Positions 1 to 7,418 of a stretch of DNA of 11,618 nucleotides are shown piece after piece (position 1 is the first letter of the stretch; each line of letters begins with the position of its first letter). The translations under genes were made by a program, and so were the position numbers. The DNA comes from an uncultured Verrucomicrobiota bacterium (GTDB lineage Bacteria; Verrucomicrobiota; Kiritimatiellia; CAIQIC01; Lenti-01): positions 1 to 11,618 of the forward strand of contig CALKWZ010000026.1 of NCBI GenBank assembly GCA_938003985.1, written 5' to 3'. The notes beneath the pieces are model-generated. The model was not told the origin of the DNA and made no database searches. It saw only the letters and a program-made list of their open reading frames with translations.

Positions 1-1985
1 GACTGGTTGTTGATCTCACCTACGACGGATCGGCGACGGCACCGACGGCGGCGGGGAGCTACGCGGTGACGGGGACGGTGAACGAGGCGAACTGGCAAGG
101 GACCAACGTCGGCACGCTGGTGATCGCGAAGGCCGGCGCGACGGTGACGCTGGGAAGTTTGGCGCACACCTACGACGGGACGGCGAAGAACGCGACGGCG
201 ACGACGGTGCCGGCGGGGCTGGCGGTGGAGTTTACCTACGACGGATCGGCGACGGCGCCGTCGGCCGTGGGCAGCTATGCGGTGACGGGGACGGTGAACG
301 AAGCGAACTGGCAGGGCTCGGCCGCCGGCACGCTGACGATCGGCAAGACCAACCAGGCCATCACCGACTTCCTGCCGGCGGACGGCGCGATATTCGCGTT
401 GGGCGCCGGCACGACGCTGACCGCGCAGGCGTCGAGCGGGCTGGCGGTGGGCTTCACCAACCTGACGCCGGAGATCGCCGATCTGGCCGGCGCGGGGATC
501 ACCTTCACGAATTACGGCGTGGCGCGGATCCAGGCCTTCCAGGCCGGCGACGCCAATTGGGCCGCGGCCGCGCCGGTGATCCGCGAATACCGCGTGGGCG
601 CGATCCTCACGAACGTGGCGCCCGGCCAGGCGAACGTGGGCGGCGGCATCGACGTGACCATCCAGGGCTTGTGGATCGGCAACGGCGCGGACGTCGCGAC
701 CGTGACGCTGGCGGGCGTGCCGGCGGCGATCGCGACGCAGGGGTTCCACGCGGTGACGGTGCGGGCCGGCCTGGCGGCGGGAGCGACGACGGGCGACGTG
801 GTCGTGACGTCCGCGTCGGTCGGAACCTTGGTCCTGTCCAACGCGTTCGAATACCTGTGGCTGGACGCGCCGGAGCAGCTCGATCCCACGTTCATCACCG
901 CCTCGAACCTGGTGGCGCGCTGGGTGCCGGTGCCGGCGGCGGAAACCCACGTGCTGGAAGTGGGGCTGGACACGAATTTCACCGCGCACCTGCCGGGCTA
1001 CGAAGCCGTCGACGTGGGGTCCGCGCAGCAATATCCGGTGACGGGCCTGAGTCCGGGCACGTGGTACGCCCTGCGGATTTTCGCCCGGGACGCGAACGGC
1101 CTCGGCCGGCCGTCGCGCACGGTCTGGGTGCCGGCGGGATCGAACGTGCCGTATGAAACGCATCCGCCCCCGTCGGGCCCCGTTTCGCAGGGCGCGACGA
1201 TGCAGCGCGCGCTCACGAACCTGTTCAGCGGCACGGGCCTGGTCTATGCGGCCGAATCGAGCGACACGAACGTGGCAGGCGCCGCCGTGGCCGGGGGCCT
1301 GCTGGTGCTGACGCCGCGGAATCCCGGCACGGCGACGATCACGGTGCGCGCCACGGATCCGGCGACGGGCTACGCGACGGAATTTTCGTTCGACATCCAA
1401 GTGGTCGGCGCGCCCACGCTGGTCAGCGCGAATTTCCTGCCGCGCGAGCTCTGGAATCCGCGCTTCACGCAGGCGCTGCAGGTCCGCAACGATGCGGGCG
1501 TGGAGGCCCTCGGCGTGCGGCTGCTCTTCACGAACCTGATGCCCGGCATATCCGTGGAGAACCGGACGGGCACCGCGGCCGACGGCCGGCCGATGATCGA
1601 GATGGAAACGGCGTTCGCGGCCGGCGCCACGCTGGGCCTGAACGTCGTCTATCTGTGCACGGGAGCCTACACGGCCGATCTGCATCCGCCCACGATCGAG
1701 CTGCAGTTCGTCCTGCCGGAATGGCGGCCGGCGTTGCCGGACGGCGGCGTGGTCCTCGAGGGCGGCCCGCTGTCCGGCGGGCGCTTCGTGGTGGAATTCG
1801 AAAGCATCGTGGGCCGGCTCTACGCGATCGAATACATGAACGATTTCCCGACGGGGAACTGGACCGAAGTGCCGCTGCGCCTGCGCGCGACGGCGAACTG
1901 GACGCAGTGGATCGATTCCGGCCCGCCGGCCACGCAGCCGTTGTCCGGGCTGCGGACCTACCGGGTCAAGGGCGTGGCGGAATAA
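1..1985 (+). CDS. Modular surface/adhesin-like protein, 3' end (MBG, Ig-like, IPT/TIG, Fn3 domains)
   Basis: The frame is open from base 3 to a TAA at 1983-1985 (660 codons visible) and the true start lies upstream; GTG at 66 is only an internal codon. Domains by nucleotide position: one partial and one complete MBG-type repeat (about 3-347, hallmark TYDGSATAP and VNEANWQG); an Ig/MBG-like domain (about 351-597, ending in QAGDANW); an IPT/TIG domain (about 597-855, with IQGLWIGNG and GDVVVTS); a fibronectin type III domain (about 852-1137, with ARW and TGLSPGTWYALRIFA); another Ig-like domain (about 1185-1410); and a C-terminal region (1416-1982) ending in a Y-IEYM---W----RTYRV pattern that I associate with PVC-bacteria extracellular proteins. 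These are beta-sandwich modules of secreted or surface proteins, so an adhesive or structural role outside the cell is inferred. No enzyme motif or membrane anchor is visible. The next gene starts 12 bp later, suggesting one transcript. The domain calls are solid; ligand and exact function are unknown. Confidence 0.85.
   Translation, partial: LVVDLTYDGSATAPTAAGSYAVTGTVNEANWQGTNVGTLVIAKAGATVTLGSLAHTYDGTAKNATATTVPAGLAVEFTYDGSATAPSAVGSYAVTGTVNEANWQGSAAGTLTIGKTNQAITDFLPADGAIFALGAGTTLTAQASSGLAVGFTNLTPEIADLAGAGITFTNYGVARIQAFQAGDANWAAAAPVIREYRVGAILTNVAPGQANVGGGIDVTIQGLWIGNGADVATVTLAGVPAAIATQGFHAVTVRAGLAAGATTGDVVVTSASVGTLVLSNAFEYLWLDAPEQLDPTFITASNLVARWVPVPAAETHVLEVGLDTNFTAHLPGYEAVDVGSAQQYPVTGLSPGTWYALRIFARDANGLGRPSRTVWVPAGSNVPYETHPPPSGPVSQGATMQRALTNLFSGTGLVYAAESSDTNVAGAAVAGGLLVLTPRNPGTATITVRATDPATGYATEFSFDIQVVGAPTLVSANFLPRELWNPRFTQALQVRNDAGVEALGVRLLFTNLMPGISVENRTGTAADGRPMIEMETAFAAGATLGLNVVYLCTGAYTADLHPPTIELQFVLPEWRPALPDGGVVLEGGPLSGGRFVVEFESIVGRLYAIEYMNDFPTGNWTEVPLRLRATANWTQWIDSGPPATQPLSGLRTYRVKGVAE
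18..347 (+). repeat. Tandem MBG-domain coding repeat, 216-bp period
   Basis: The segment starting at 18 (acctacgacggatcggcgac) recurs at 234, a shift of 216 bp or 72 codons. Aligning 18-97 with 234-313 by eye gives 7 mismatches in 80 bases, mostly at third codon positions. The similarity continues to about 131/347. The first copy is cut by the window edge, so more units probably lie upstream. This is a protein-domain repeat in frame, not a CRISPR or mobile element. Confidence 0.85.
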
Positions 1986-1997
1986 GGGGAGCAAAAC

Positions 1998-3197
1998 GTG
2001 AAAAAGATCGTTCTGGTGCTGTGGGCGTGCGGGGCGGCGGTTTGTTCCGGGCAGTTCTATTTCGAAGCGGGGCCATGGGTCCGCGGCGGCATGGACCTGG
2101 AGGTGGCGGGGGGCTCCTCCGCCGCAGCCGCCGGCGTGCAGGCGGCGAGTCCCGGCTGGCGGGGCGGCACGGCCTGGGTGGCTCCGCTGCCGGCCGCCGA
2201 CGACGGCACGGCGCAGGTCCTGCGGAACTTCGACGACGGCTACGTCGGCCCGTCCGGCTGGGCGTGGGCGAACGCGGCGGGCATCAGCCAGTACTTCGCC
2301 TACGACGATCCCGCGCAGTACAACGCCGCTGCGAACACCCTGACTTTCGCCAGCACTGCCACCGCGGCGGCCACGGCGCGGCGCACCGAAACGCGCGTGG
2401 CGTCCGGCGCCGCGGGCTGGTCGGGCCAGGCCGAGCTCGACGGCGCCGGGGCGCTGGCGACGCTGGGCTACGTCCTGACGGCGCACCGGCTGTTCGAGGT
2501 CGGCGTGCAGTTCCAGGCGGGCTGGCTCGACGGCCTGGACGCGGCCTTTTGCGGCCAGTCGGCCTGGACCCAGGAGGCGACGTGGACGACCTGGGAGTCG
2601 CGCATGGAACGCACGCAATCGGCGACCTTCGTCTACGACACGCTGGGGAACCCCGTGTTTCCGGCGGCGCCCTACGCCATGACCGATCCGGCCGGCGTGG
2701 GCCCCTTGATCTCCGACCGGCCCATCGCCGTTGTGGACGCGGGCCAAACGACGACGACGAGCGACCGGATCGTCGGGCGACGGCAGGCGCGGGCCCAGAG
2801 CCGCGTGGATTTGGAGATGGACGCCGCGTTGCTGTCGTTCACGCTGGGGCCGCGCCTGCGGATCCGTCCGACGGAACGACTGGCGATCCTGATCCAAGGC
2901 GGCGCCACGGCCAACCTGCTGGAGGCGGAGCTGGCGCGGACGGAGACTTTCGCGTGGGAGGACGGCGCGGCGATCCAATCGTGGACGGATTCCGTCGACG
3001 AGCAGAAATGGCTGTGGGGCGGGACCGTGTCCGTCGGCCTCCAGTTCGGCTTGACCCGGCACGTGTACCTGCACGCCGCCGGCGGCTACGACTGGGTGGA
3101 AGATTGCGAACTGGGCGTCGGCCCGGACCGCGTCCGGCTCGATCTGGACGGCTATCGCGCCGAACTCGCCCTGGGCTGGCGGTTCGGCGGCCGCTGA
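1998..3197 (+). CDS. Secreted, probable outer-membrane beta-barrel protein
   Basis: This 399-residue protein starts at GTG 1998, with a purine-rich Shine-Dalgarno (agggga, 1985-1990) seven bases upstream; the only gap from the preceding gene is 12 bp. Residues 1-18 form a Sec signal peptide (KK, hydrophobic core, cleavage probably before QFYFEAG). The C-terminal third alternates hydrophobic and polar residues in amphipathic strands (about 277-290, 294-303, 337-350, 354-365 and 385-396) and ends in ALGWRFGGR, with a near-terminal aromatic typical of outer-membrane barrels. The middle holds low-complexity Ala/Thr stretches and an NFDDGYVGP segment that I have the impression recurs in PVC outer-membrane proteins. 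I cannot assign a named family. Its position behind a large surface protein suggests a shared envelope role, but no secretion partnership is proven. A Cys at 16 does not fit a lipobox well. Confidence 0.75.
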   Translation: MKKIVLVLWACGAAVCSGQFYFEAGPWVRGGMDLEVAGGSSAAAAGVQAASPGWRGGTAWVAPLPAADDGTAQVLRNFDDGYVGPSGWAWANAAGISQYFAYDDPAQYNAAANTLTFASTATAAATARRTETRVASGAAGWSGQAELDGAGALATLGYVLTAHRLFEVGVQFQAGWLDGLDAAFCGQSAWTQEATWTTWESRMERTQSATFVYDTLGNPVFPAAPYAMTDPAGVGPLISDRPIAVVDAGQTTTTSDRIVGRRQARAQSRVDLEMDAALLSFTLGPRLRIRPTERLAILIQGGATANLLEAELARTETFAWEDGAAIQSWTDSVDEQKWLWGGTVSVGLQFGLTRHVYLHAAGGYDWVEDCELGVGPDRVRLDLDGYRAELALGWRFGGR

Positions 3198-3236
3198 TTT
3201 CGTTTCCGGCGAAGCCTCGTTCCGCGTTCTTTCGCG

Positions 3237-3265
3237 TTGAGGCCGGCGCGCGGGCCGTGTAGAGT
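3237..3265 (+). promoter_or_regulatory. Candidate sigma-70-type promoter for metH operon
   Basis: In the 101-bp gap before metH, TTGAGG (3237-3242) and TAGAGT (3260-3265) lie exactly 17 bp apart, each matching 4 of 6 consensus positions. Transcription would start near 3272, leaving a leader of about 27 bases, too short for a cobalamin or SAM riboswitch. No terminator was seen between the upstream gene and this site, so read-through is also possible. Confidence 0.45.
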
Positions 3266-3298
3266 GGTCCTTCCGATCGAACGGAAAGGCGACGACGC

Positions 3299-5851
3299 AT
3301 GGCCATCAAGGAATTTTTGAAGAAGAACCTGCTGCTGGTGGACGGGGCCATGGGCACCCAGATCCAGGGGCGCAATCCCGGGGCGGCGGCGTGGGGCGCC
3401 TACGAGGGCTGCAACGAGTGGCTGAACCTCTCGGCGCCGGAAATCATCCGCGACATCCACGCGGCGTATTTCGCGGCGGGCAGCGACGCGGTAGAAACGA
3501 ATTCATTCGGCTCGTCGCCGGTGACGCTGGGGGAATACGGTCTGGCGGACCAGGCGCGGAAGATTTCCCGCGCGGCGGCGCAGATCGCGCGCGGCGCGGC
3601 GGACGCGGCGGCGCAGCAAGACGGCCGGCCGCGCTTCGTGCTGGGCTCGGTGGGCCCGGGCACGCGGCTGGCGACGCTGGGGCAGATTTCGTTCGACGAT
3701 CTCTACGGCGGCTACCAGGAGCAGATGGGCGGGCTGCTGGAAGGCGGCGCGGACGGCATCCTGATCGAAACCTGCCAGGACCTGCTGCAGATCAAGGCGG
3801 CGGTGGCGGCGGCGCAGGCGGCGATCGGATCGCGGCCGGACAAGCTGATCTACGTGTCGGTGACGGTGGAAACGACCGGCACGCTGCTGGTGGGCTCGTC
3901 CATCTGGGCGGTGATGGCGGCGCTGGAGCCGTACCCGATCGACGTGCTGGGGCTGAACTGCGCGACGGGGCCGGAAGCGATGCAGCGCCACCTGGAGGCC
4001 CTCGCGAAGCTCTGGCGTGGCGGCATCGGCTGCATGCCGAACGCCGGATTGCCGACGCTGCTGAACGGGCAAGTGAACTATCCGCTCGGGCCGGAGGCGT
4101 TCGCGCGGGTGTTCGCGCCGATCGCGCAGGCCGTCGGGCTGAACGTCGCGGGCGGCTGTTGCGGCACGACGCCGGACCATATCCGCGAACTGCGGAAAGC
4201 GCTGGGCGCGGCGGAAGCGCCGGCGCCGCGCGCCGTTCAACCGCCGGACCAGGTGGCGAGCCTGTTCGCGCCGGTGGAATTGACGCAGGAGCCCGCGCCG
4301 CTCTACGTGGGCGAGCGCGCGAACGCCACGGGTTCGAAGAAATTCCGCGAGGCGCTGCTGGCCGAGCGGCTCGATACGGCGTTCGATCTGCTGACGGAAC
4401 AGGACGAGGGCGTGGCGCACGTGCTGGACCTGAGCGTGGCCTACGCGGGCCGCAACGAAATCGCCGACATGACGGCGCTGGTGGCGCGCGCCGGGCGCGA
4501 GTGCCGCCTGCCGCTGATGGTGGACAGCACGCAGCTCGACGTGGTCGAGGCCGCGCTGAAGCTCTACGGCGGGCGGATGCTCGTCAATTCGATCAATTTC
4601 GAGTCCGGCGAGGAGAAGGCCGAGAGGCTCGTGGCGCTGGCCAAGCAGTTCGGGGCGGGACTGGTGGCGCTGACGATCGACGAGACCGGCATGGCGATGA
4701 CGGCGGACCGCAAGGTGGAGATCGCCCGGCGCCTGATCGAGTTCTGCGAGCAGCGCGGGCTGCGGCGGGGCGACCTGCTGATCGACGCGCTGACGTTCAC
4801 GGTCTGCAGCGGCGACGGCGCGCTGCGCGACGCGGCCAAGGAAACCATCGCGGCCATCCGGCGCATCAAAAAGGAATTTCCCGGCGTGCGGACGATCCTG
4901 GGACTGTCGAACGTGTCGTTCGGCCTGAAGCCGCCCGCGCGCAAGGTGCTCAACACCGTGTTCCTGGACCGCTGCATCAAGGCGGGCCTGGACGCGTGCA
5001 TCATCAACACGTCCACGCTGGTGCCGCTGACGGACCTGGCGCCGGCGGCCGTGAAGCTGGCGGAGAAGCTGCTGGACAACGACGCGGCGGACGGCGATCC
5101 GCTGGAGCTGTACATCCAGCATTTCGAAGCGGCGGTGCCGGAAGCCGAAGCCGGCGCGGCGGGCGCGGCGCAGACGCCGGAAGAGCAGGTCGCCGCGGCC
5201 CTGGTCAAGGGCAAGGCGGCGCTGCTGGAGACGTCGATCCCCGCGCTGCTGGCGAAGATGCCGGCGGAGGAAGTGCTCAACGGGCATCTGATTCCGGGCA
5301 TGAAGGAAGTCGGCCGGCTGTTCAACGACGGCGTGCTGCAACTGCCGTTCGTGCTGAAGTCGGCCGAGGTGATGAAGAAGGCCGTCGCCATGATCAAGCC
5401 GTACCTGAAGGCGGGCGAGACGGGGGCTTCGGGCAAGATGGTGATCGCCACGGTGGCGGGCGACGTGCACGACATCGGCAAGAACCTGGTGGACATCATC
5501 CTCTCGAACAACGGCTACCAGGTGGTGAATCTGGGCGTGAAGGTGCCGATCGAGAAAATGATGGAGTCCGTGCGCGAGTCGGGCGCCGACGTGCTGGGCA
5601 TGAGCGGCCTGCTGGTGAAATCGGTGCAGGTGATGCGCGAGAACCTCAGGGCGCTGGAAACCGCGGGCCTGCGCCTGCCGGTGCTGCTGGGCGGCGCGGC
5701 GCTGACGGAGAATTTCGTGATCAACGACTGCCAGCCGGTCTATTCGGGGCCGGTGCGCTATTGCAAGGACGCCTTCGACAGCCTGACGGCGTTCCGGGAA
5801 CTGAAGGAGACGGGCACGCTGCGCCGCGCGGCGCCGCCGGCCGGAAAGTGA
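3299..5851 (+). CDS. metH: Cobalamin-dependent methionine synthase lacking the reactivation domain
   Basis: The 850-residue protein transfers a methyl group from 5-methyltetrahydrofolate to homocysteine through cobalamin, in the cytoplasm. Module 1 (about 1-300) is the homocysteine S-methyltransferase barrel, with VDGAMGTQ at 14-21 and the zinc cysteines C221 (GLNCATGP) and C287/C288 (GGCCGTT). Module 2 (about 334-592) is the pterin-binding barrel, with VGERANATGS at 337-346 and DLSVAYAGRNE, DSTQLD and NSINFE farther on; it resembles the mycobacterial-type MetH more than E. coli. Module 3 is the helical cap (about 626-705) and B12-binding fold (712-835): DVHDIGKN at 722-729 supplies the cobalt-ligating H724, with S769 and G798/G799 in the usual later motifs. 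The protein stops there, against about 1,227 residues in E. coli; the missing fourth module is encoded by the next gene. ATG 3299 has ggaaagg nine bases upstream. Identification is secure. Confidence 0.97.
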   Translation: MAIKEFLKKNLLLVDGAMGTQIQGRNPGAAAWGAYEGCNEWLNLSAPEIIRDIHAAYFAAGSDAVETNSFGSSPVTLGEYGLADQARKISRAAAQIARGAADAAAQQDGRPRFVLGSVGPGTRLATLGQISFDDLYGGYQEQMGGLLEGGADGILIETCQDLLQIKAAVAAAQAAIGSRPDKLIYVSVTVETTGTLLVGSSIWAVMAALEPYPIDVLGLNCATGPEAMQRHLEALAKLWRGGIGCMPNAGLPTLLNGQVNYPLGPEAFARVFAPIAQAVGLNVAGGCCGTTPDHIRELRKALGAAEAPAPRAVQPPDQVASLFAPVELTQEPAPLYVGERANATGSKKFREALLAERLDTAFDLLTEQDEGVAHVLDLSVAYAGRNEIADMTALVARAGRECRLPLMVDSTQLDVVEAALKLYGGRMLVNSINFESGEEKAERLVALAKQFGAGLVALTIDETGMAMTADRKVEIARRLIEFCEQRGLRRGDLLIDALTFTVCSGDGALRDAAKETIAAIRRIKKEFPGVRTILGLSNVSFGLKPPARKVLNTVFLDRCIKAGLDACIINTSTLVPLTDLAPAAVKLAEKLLDNDAADGDPLELYIQHFEAAVPEAEAGAAGAAQTPEEQVAAALVKGKAALLETSIPALLAKMPAEEVLNGHLIPGMKEVGRLFNDGVLQLPFVLKSAEVMKKAVAMIKPYLKAGETGASGKMVIATVAGDVHDIGKNLVDIILSNNGYQVVNLGVKVPIEKMMESVRESGADVLGMSGLLVKSVQVMRENLRALETAGLRLPVLLGGAALTENFVINDCQPVYSGPVRYCKDAFDSLTAFRELKETGTLRRAAPPAGK

Positions 5852-5855
5852 CGCC

Positions 5856-6620
5856 ATGACCGATCCGCAAGTCCGCGACGAACCGTTGACGCCGCCGTTC
5901 TGGGGCGCGCAGGTCTGGGAACCGACGCTGGAAGAGGTGAATCCGTACATCGAGCGGATGTCGTTGCTGGTGGGGCGGTGGGGCTTCAAGAAGGGCAACC
6001 TGTCGGAAGGGGAGTACCGGCAGATCCTCGAGGGCGAGGCGCAGGGGCATTACGAGCGGCTGCTGAAAGAGAACCAGAAACGGCGGCTGTTCGTGCCGAA
6101 GGCGGCCGTGGCGTGGCACCGGTGCAAGCCGGACGGCGACACCCTGATCGTCTATCCGCACGGGGGCGGGGAACCGGTGGTGCAGGCCTTTCCGCGGCAG
6201 CAGATCAACGAGCGGCTTTGCATTCCGGATTTCTATGCGCCGCAAGGGGATATACTCGGATGCTTCACGGTCACGGTGGGCAATCCGGCCGCCTCGGCGG
6301 AAATGGAACGGATGCAGGCGGAGGGCGAGTACCAGGAGTATTTCTTCTGGGCGGGATTCGCGGCGGAATACGCCGATGCGGTGGCGGAATGGGCGCACCG
6401 GAAGATGCTGGAGCCGTTCGGGGGCAAAACGGGGGCGCGATTTGGCCCGGGCTACCCCTCGTGTCCCGACATGGGCCTAAGCCGGAAAATCTGGCAGTGG
6501 TCCGAGGCGGGGCGCATCGGCGTGGCCGTGACGGATTCCGACATGCTCGAGCCGGAAATGAGCACGAGCGCGGTGCTGGCGCACCGGCCGCGGGCGCGGA
6601 TTTTCAACCGGTTGGTTTGA
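5856..6620 (+). CDS. Stand-alone MetH reactivation (AdoMet-binding) domain protein
   Basis: This 254-residue protein matches the C-terminal module of MetH, which re-methylates oxidised cob(II)alamin using S-adenosylmethionine and a flavodoxin-type electron donor. Supporting motifs are PFWGAQV near the N-terminus, CIPDFYAP (122-129) followed by GCFTVTVG (135-142), and RFGPGYPSCPD (195-205), which contains the family RxxxGY signature for AdoMet binding at 195-200. It begins four bases after the metH stop, with ggaaag seven bases before ATG 5856, and no signal peptide is present. The pair therefore forms a split methionine synthase, like Thermotoga maritima TM0268/TM0269. Oddities: the region after RxxxGY is only 54 residues, shorter than in E. 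coli, and the PYID segment that carries the AdoMet-contacting Asp in E. coli reads PYIE here (E33), if my alignment from memory is right. A terminator follows immediately. Confidence 0.92.
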   Translation: MTDPQVRDEPLTPPFWGAQVWEPTLEEVNPYIERMSLLVGRWGFKKGNLSEGEYRQILEGEAQGHYERLLKENQKRRLFVPKAAVAWHRCKPDGDTLIVYPHGGGEPVVQAFPRQQINERLCIPDFYAPQGDILGCFTVTVGNPAASAEMERMQAEGEYQEYFFWAGFAAEYADAVAEWAHRKMLEPFGGKTGARFGPGYPSCPDMGLSRKIWQWSEAGRIGVAVTDSDMLEPEMSTSAVLAHRPRARIFNRLV

Positions 6621-6668
6621 CGGCGGACGGGTCCCGGCGCGGGACCGCCCCGCCGTTTCGTTCGTTTT
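6621..6668 (+). terminator. Rho-independent terminator after the metH operon
   Basis: Starting at the first base after the stop codon, an outer stem CGGCGG (6621-6626) pairs with CCGCCG (6650-6655), and an inner perfect stem GGTCCCG (6630-6636) pairs with CGGGACC (6640-6646) around a GCG loop, with a 3x3 internal mismatch between them. A T-rich tail follows (tttcgttcgtttt, 6656-6668). The T tract lies only on the + side, so it terminates the metH transcript and insulates the pilus operon. Confidence 0.8.
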
Positions 6669-6675
6669 ACCGGCG

Positions 6676-6691
6676 ACCGCCAAATGGCGGT
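6676..6691. promoter_or_regulatory. Perfect 16-bp palindrome, candidate operator
   Basis: ACCGCCA (6676-6682) and TGGCGGT (6685-6691) are exact inverted copies separated by two A bases. The last T is also the first base of the -35 hexamer of the pilus-operon promoter. A two-base centre is too small for an RNA hairpin loop and the site lies upstream of the expected transcript, so a dimeric DNA-binding protein site is the natural reading. The regulator is not identifiable from this window. Confidence 0.5.
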
Positions 6692-6720
6692 TGACGGAAG
6701 CCGCCCGGTGCGCCTATACT
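6691..6720 (+). promoter_or_regulatory. Strong candidate sigma-70-type promoter for the pilus-like operon
   Basis: TTGACG (6691-6696, 5 of 6 consensus bases) and TATACT (6715-6720, 5 of 6) are separated by 18 bp, between a terminator and the first gene of the operon. Transcription would begin around 6727, giving a leader of about 58 bases. This is the best promoter match in the window. Confidence 0.75.
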
Positions 6721-6743
6721 TCCGAAAATTGTGCAGGCAGGCC

Positions 6744-6788
6744 ATGACGGTTTTGCGGCTCGAAACTGACGTGCAGGAGGCAGGATGA
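6744..6788 (+). other. Possible 14-codon leader ORF ahead of the pilus operon
   Basis: ATG at 6744 opens a frame reading MTVLRLETDVQEAG and stopping at TGA 6786-6788, so its stop overlaps the ATG at 6785 as an ATGA junction. A purine-rich gcagg (6733-6737) sits six bases before it. The segment lies wholly within the predicted transcript leader. ATGA/GTGA overlaps are used twice more downstream in this operon, which makes coupling plausible, but a 14-codon ORF can easily arise by chance. Confidence 0.25.
6775..6780 (+). promoter_or_regulatory. Ribosome binding site AGGAGG with two adjacent start codons
   Basis: A full AGGAGG precedes tandem ATG codons at 6785 and 6788. Spacing is 4 bases to the first and 7 to the second, so ATG 6788 is the better-spaced start; the protein differs by one Met only. 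The surrounding GTGCAGG (6771) also occurs 40 bases upstream at 6731. Confidence 0.7.
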
Positions 6789-7393
6789 TGAATCGATCCG
6801 TTCGATCCAAGCTGGGGTTCGGGGTTGTTCTGTTCGCCGCGCTTTGGCTGGCCGCCGGAACGGCATTGGCGCAAACGGCTTCGGGGGGCGGCGCCGACGT
6901 CCTGCGCATCCGCAAGATGGCGCCGGTGCCCGGCACGAAGACGCCGGTGTTCCGGACCGCCACGGCGAGCCAGGCCTCCGCCAAGCAGCCCGACTGGTGG
7001 CGCTGGATGGTGGAATTCGAGACCGCCCCGGACTGGATCGACGAGCTGGAATTCACGTACTACGTCTACATGAAAGACCAGAGCAACAAGGGCGCGGAAA
7101 TGATGTTCCGCGGTACGGTGACCTACGTGAACGTCGCCAAGGGCCGGCACTACAGCGACATGTTCCTGCACCCGAGCGCGCTGGCGCGGATGGGCCGGGT
7201 GGAGCAGGTGGCCGTGGTCGTCAAGGTCAAGGGCGCCGTGGTGGCGACGGAATCCACCGCCCAGACGGCCAACTGGTGGGACCGGTTCGCGCCGGTCGAC
7301 GGCGTGCTGCTGAACCGCGCGCAGACCCCGTTCGCGTTCGTGGACTACGATTTGTACGAGCAGATCAAGCCGGCCGCCGCGGCCGCACGGTAA
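6785..7393 (+). CDS. Secreted pilus-like protein, Amuc_1102 family
   Basis: A 202-residue protein (201 if it starts at ATG 6788). Residues 1-29 are a Sec signal peptide (positively charged start, FGVVLFAALWLAAG core, ALA before Q30). The mature part has the features I recall for Amuc_1102: a WWRWMVEFET strand, the IDELEFTYYVYMKD segment (85-98), TYVNVAKGRHYSDMF (113-127), a W-rich TANWWDRF (161-168) and a C-terminal LLNRAQTPFAFVDYD (175-189). Akkermansia Amuc_1102 has an immunoglobulin-like fold related to archaeal type IV pilus components; the same fold is inferred here. There is no class III prepilin-like signal, so it is not an ordinary type IV pilin by sequence. It is first in the operon, 25 bp before the PilM-PilN fusion, and probably acts in the periplasm or on the pilus-like structure. 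Family call rests on motif memory plus exact synteny. Confidence 0.82.
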   Translation: MMNRSVRSKLGFGVVLFAALWLAAGTALAQTASGGGADVLRIRKMAPVPGTKTPVFRTATASQASAKQPDWWRWMVEFETAPDWIDELEFTYYVYMKDQSNKGAEMMFRGTVTYVNVAKGRHYSDMFLHPSALARMGRVEQVAVVVKVKGAVVATESTAQTANWWDRFAPVDGVLLNRAQTPFAFVDYDLYEQIKPAAAAAR

Positions 7394-7418
7394 CATTCGC
7401 AGCGAAGGACTTCGATCC

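Noticed and set aside
18..347. CRISPR-like or mobile repeat
   Set aside because: The 216-bp period is in frame, has no spacers, and encodes a known domain type.
2043..2048. Lipoprotein signal in the barrel-like protein (Cys16)
   Set aside because: The residues before the Cys (AAV) do not fit the usual lipobox, which needs Gly, Ala or Ser just before the Cys.
1655..3262. 535-codon + strand frame spanning the first two genes
   Set aside because: Arg/Gly-rich composition, covers parts of two convincing genes in a different frame, and has no domain.
3198..3298. Cobalamin or SAM riboswitch before metH
   Set aside because: The gap is 101 bp with an inner promoter leaving about 27 bases of leader; no B12-box-like or SAM-type stem pattern is seen.
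3391..5859. 822-codon open frame on the + strand in a second frame across metH
   Set aside because: Gly/Arg-rich shadow; the overlapping frame has all catalytic MetH motifs.
3503..5998. 831-codon open frame on the - strand
   Set aside because: It lies opposite metH and its partner, is extremely rich in Arg, His and Gln without any recognisable domain, and reflects high GC in the third positions of the real gene.
7403..7414. CGAAG-GA-CTTCG inverted repeat over the pilM ribosome binding site
   Set aside because: Arms of five bases with a two-base centre cannot form a stable hairpin, and it is short enough to be chance.
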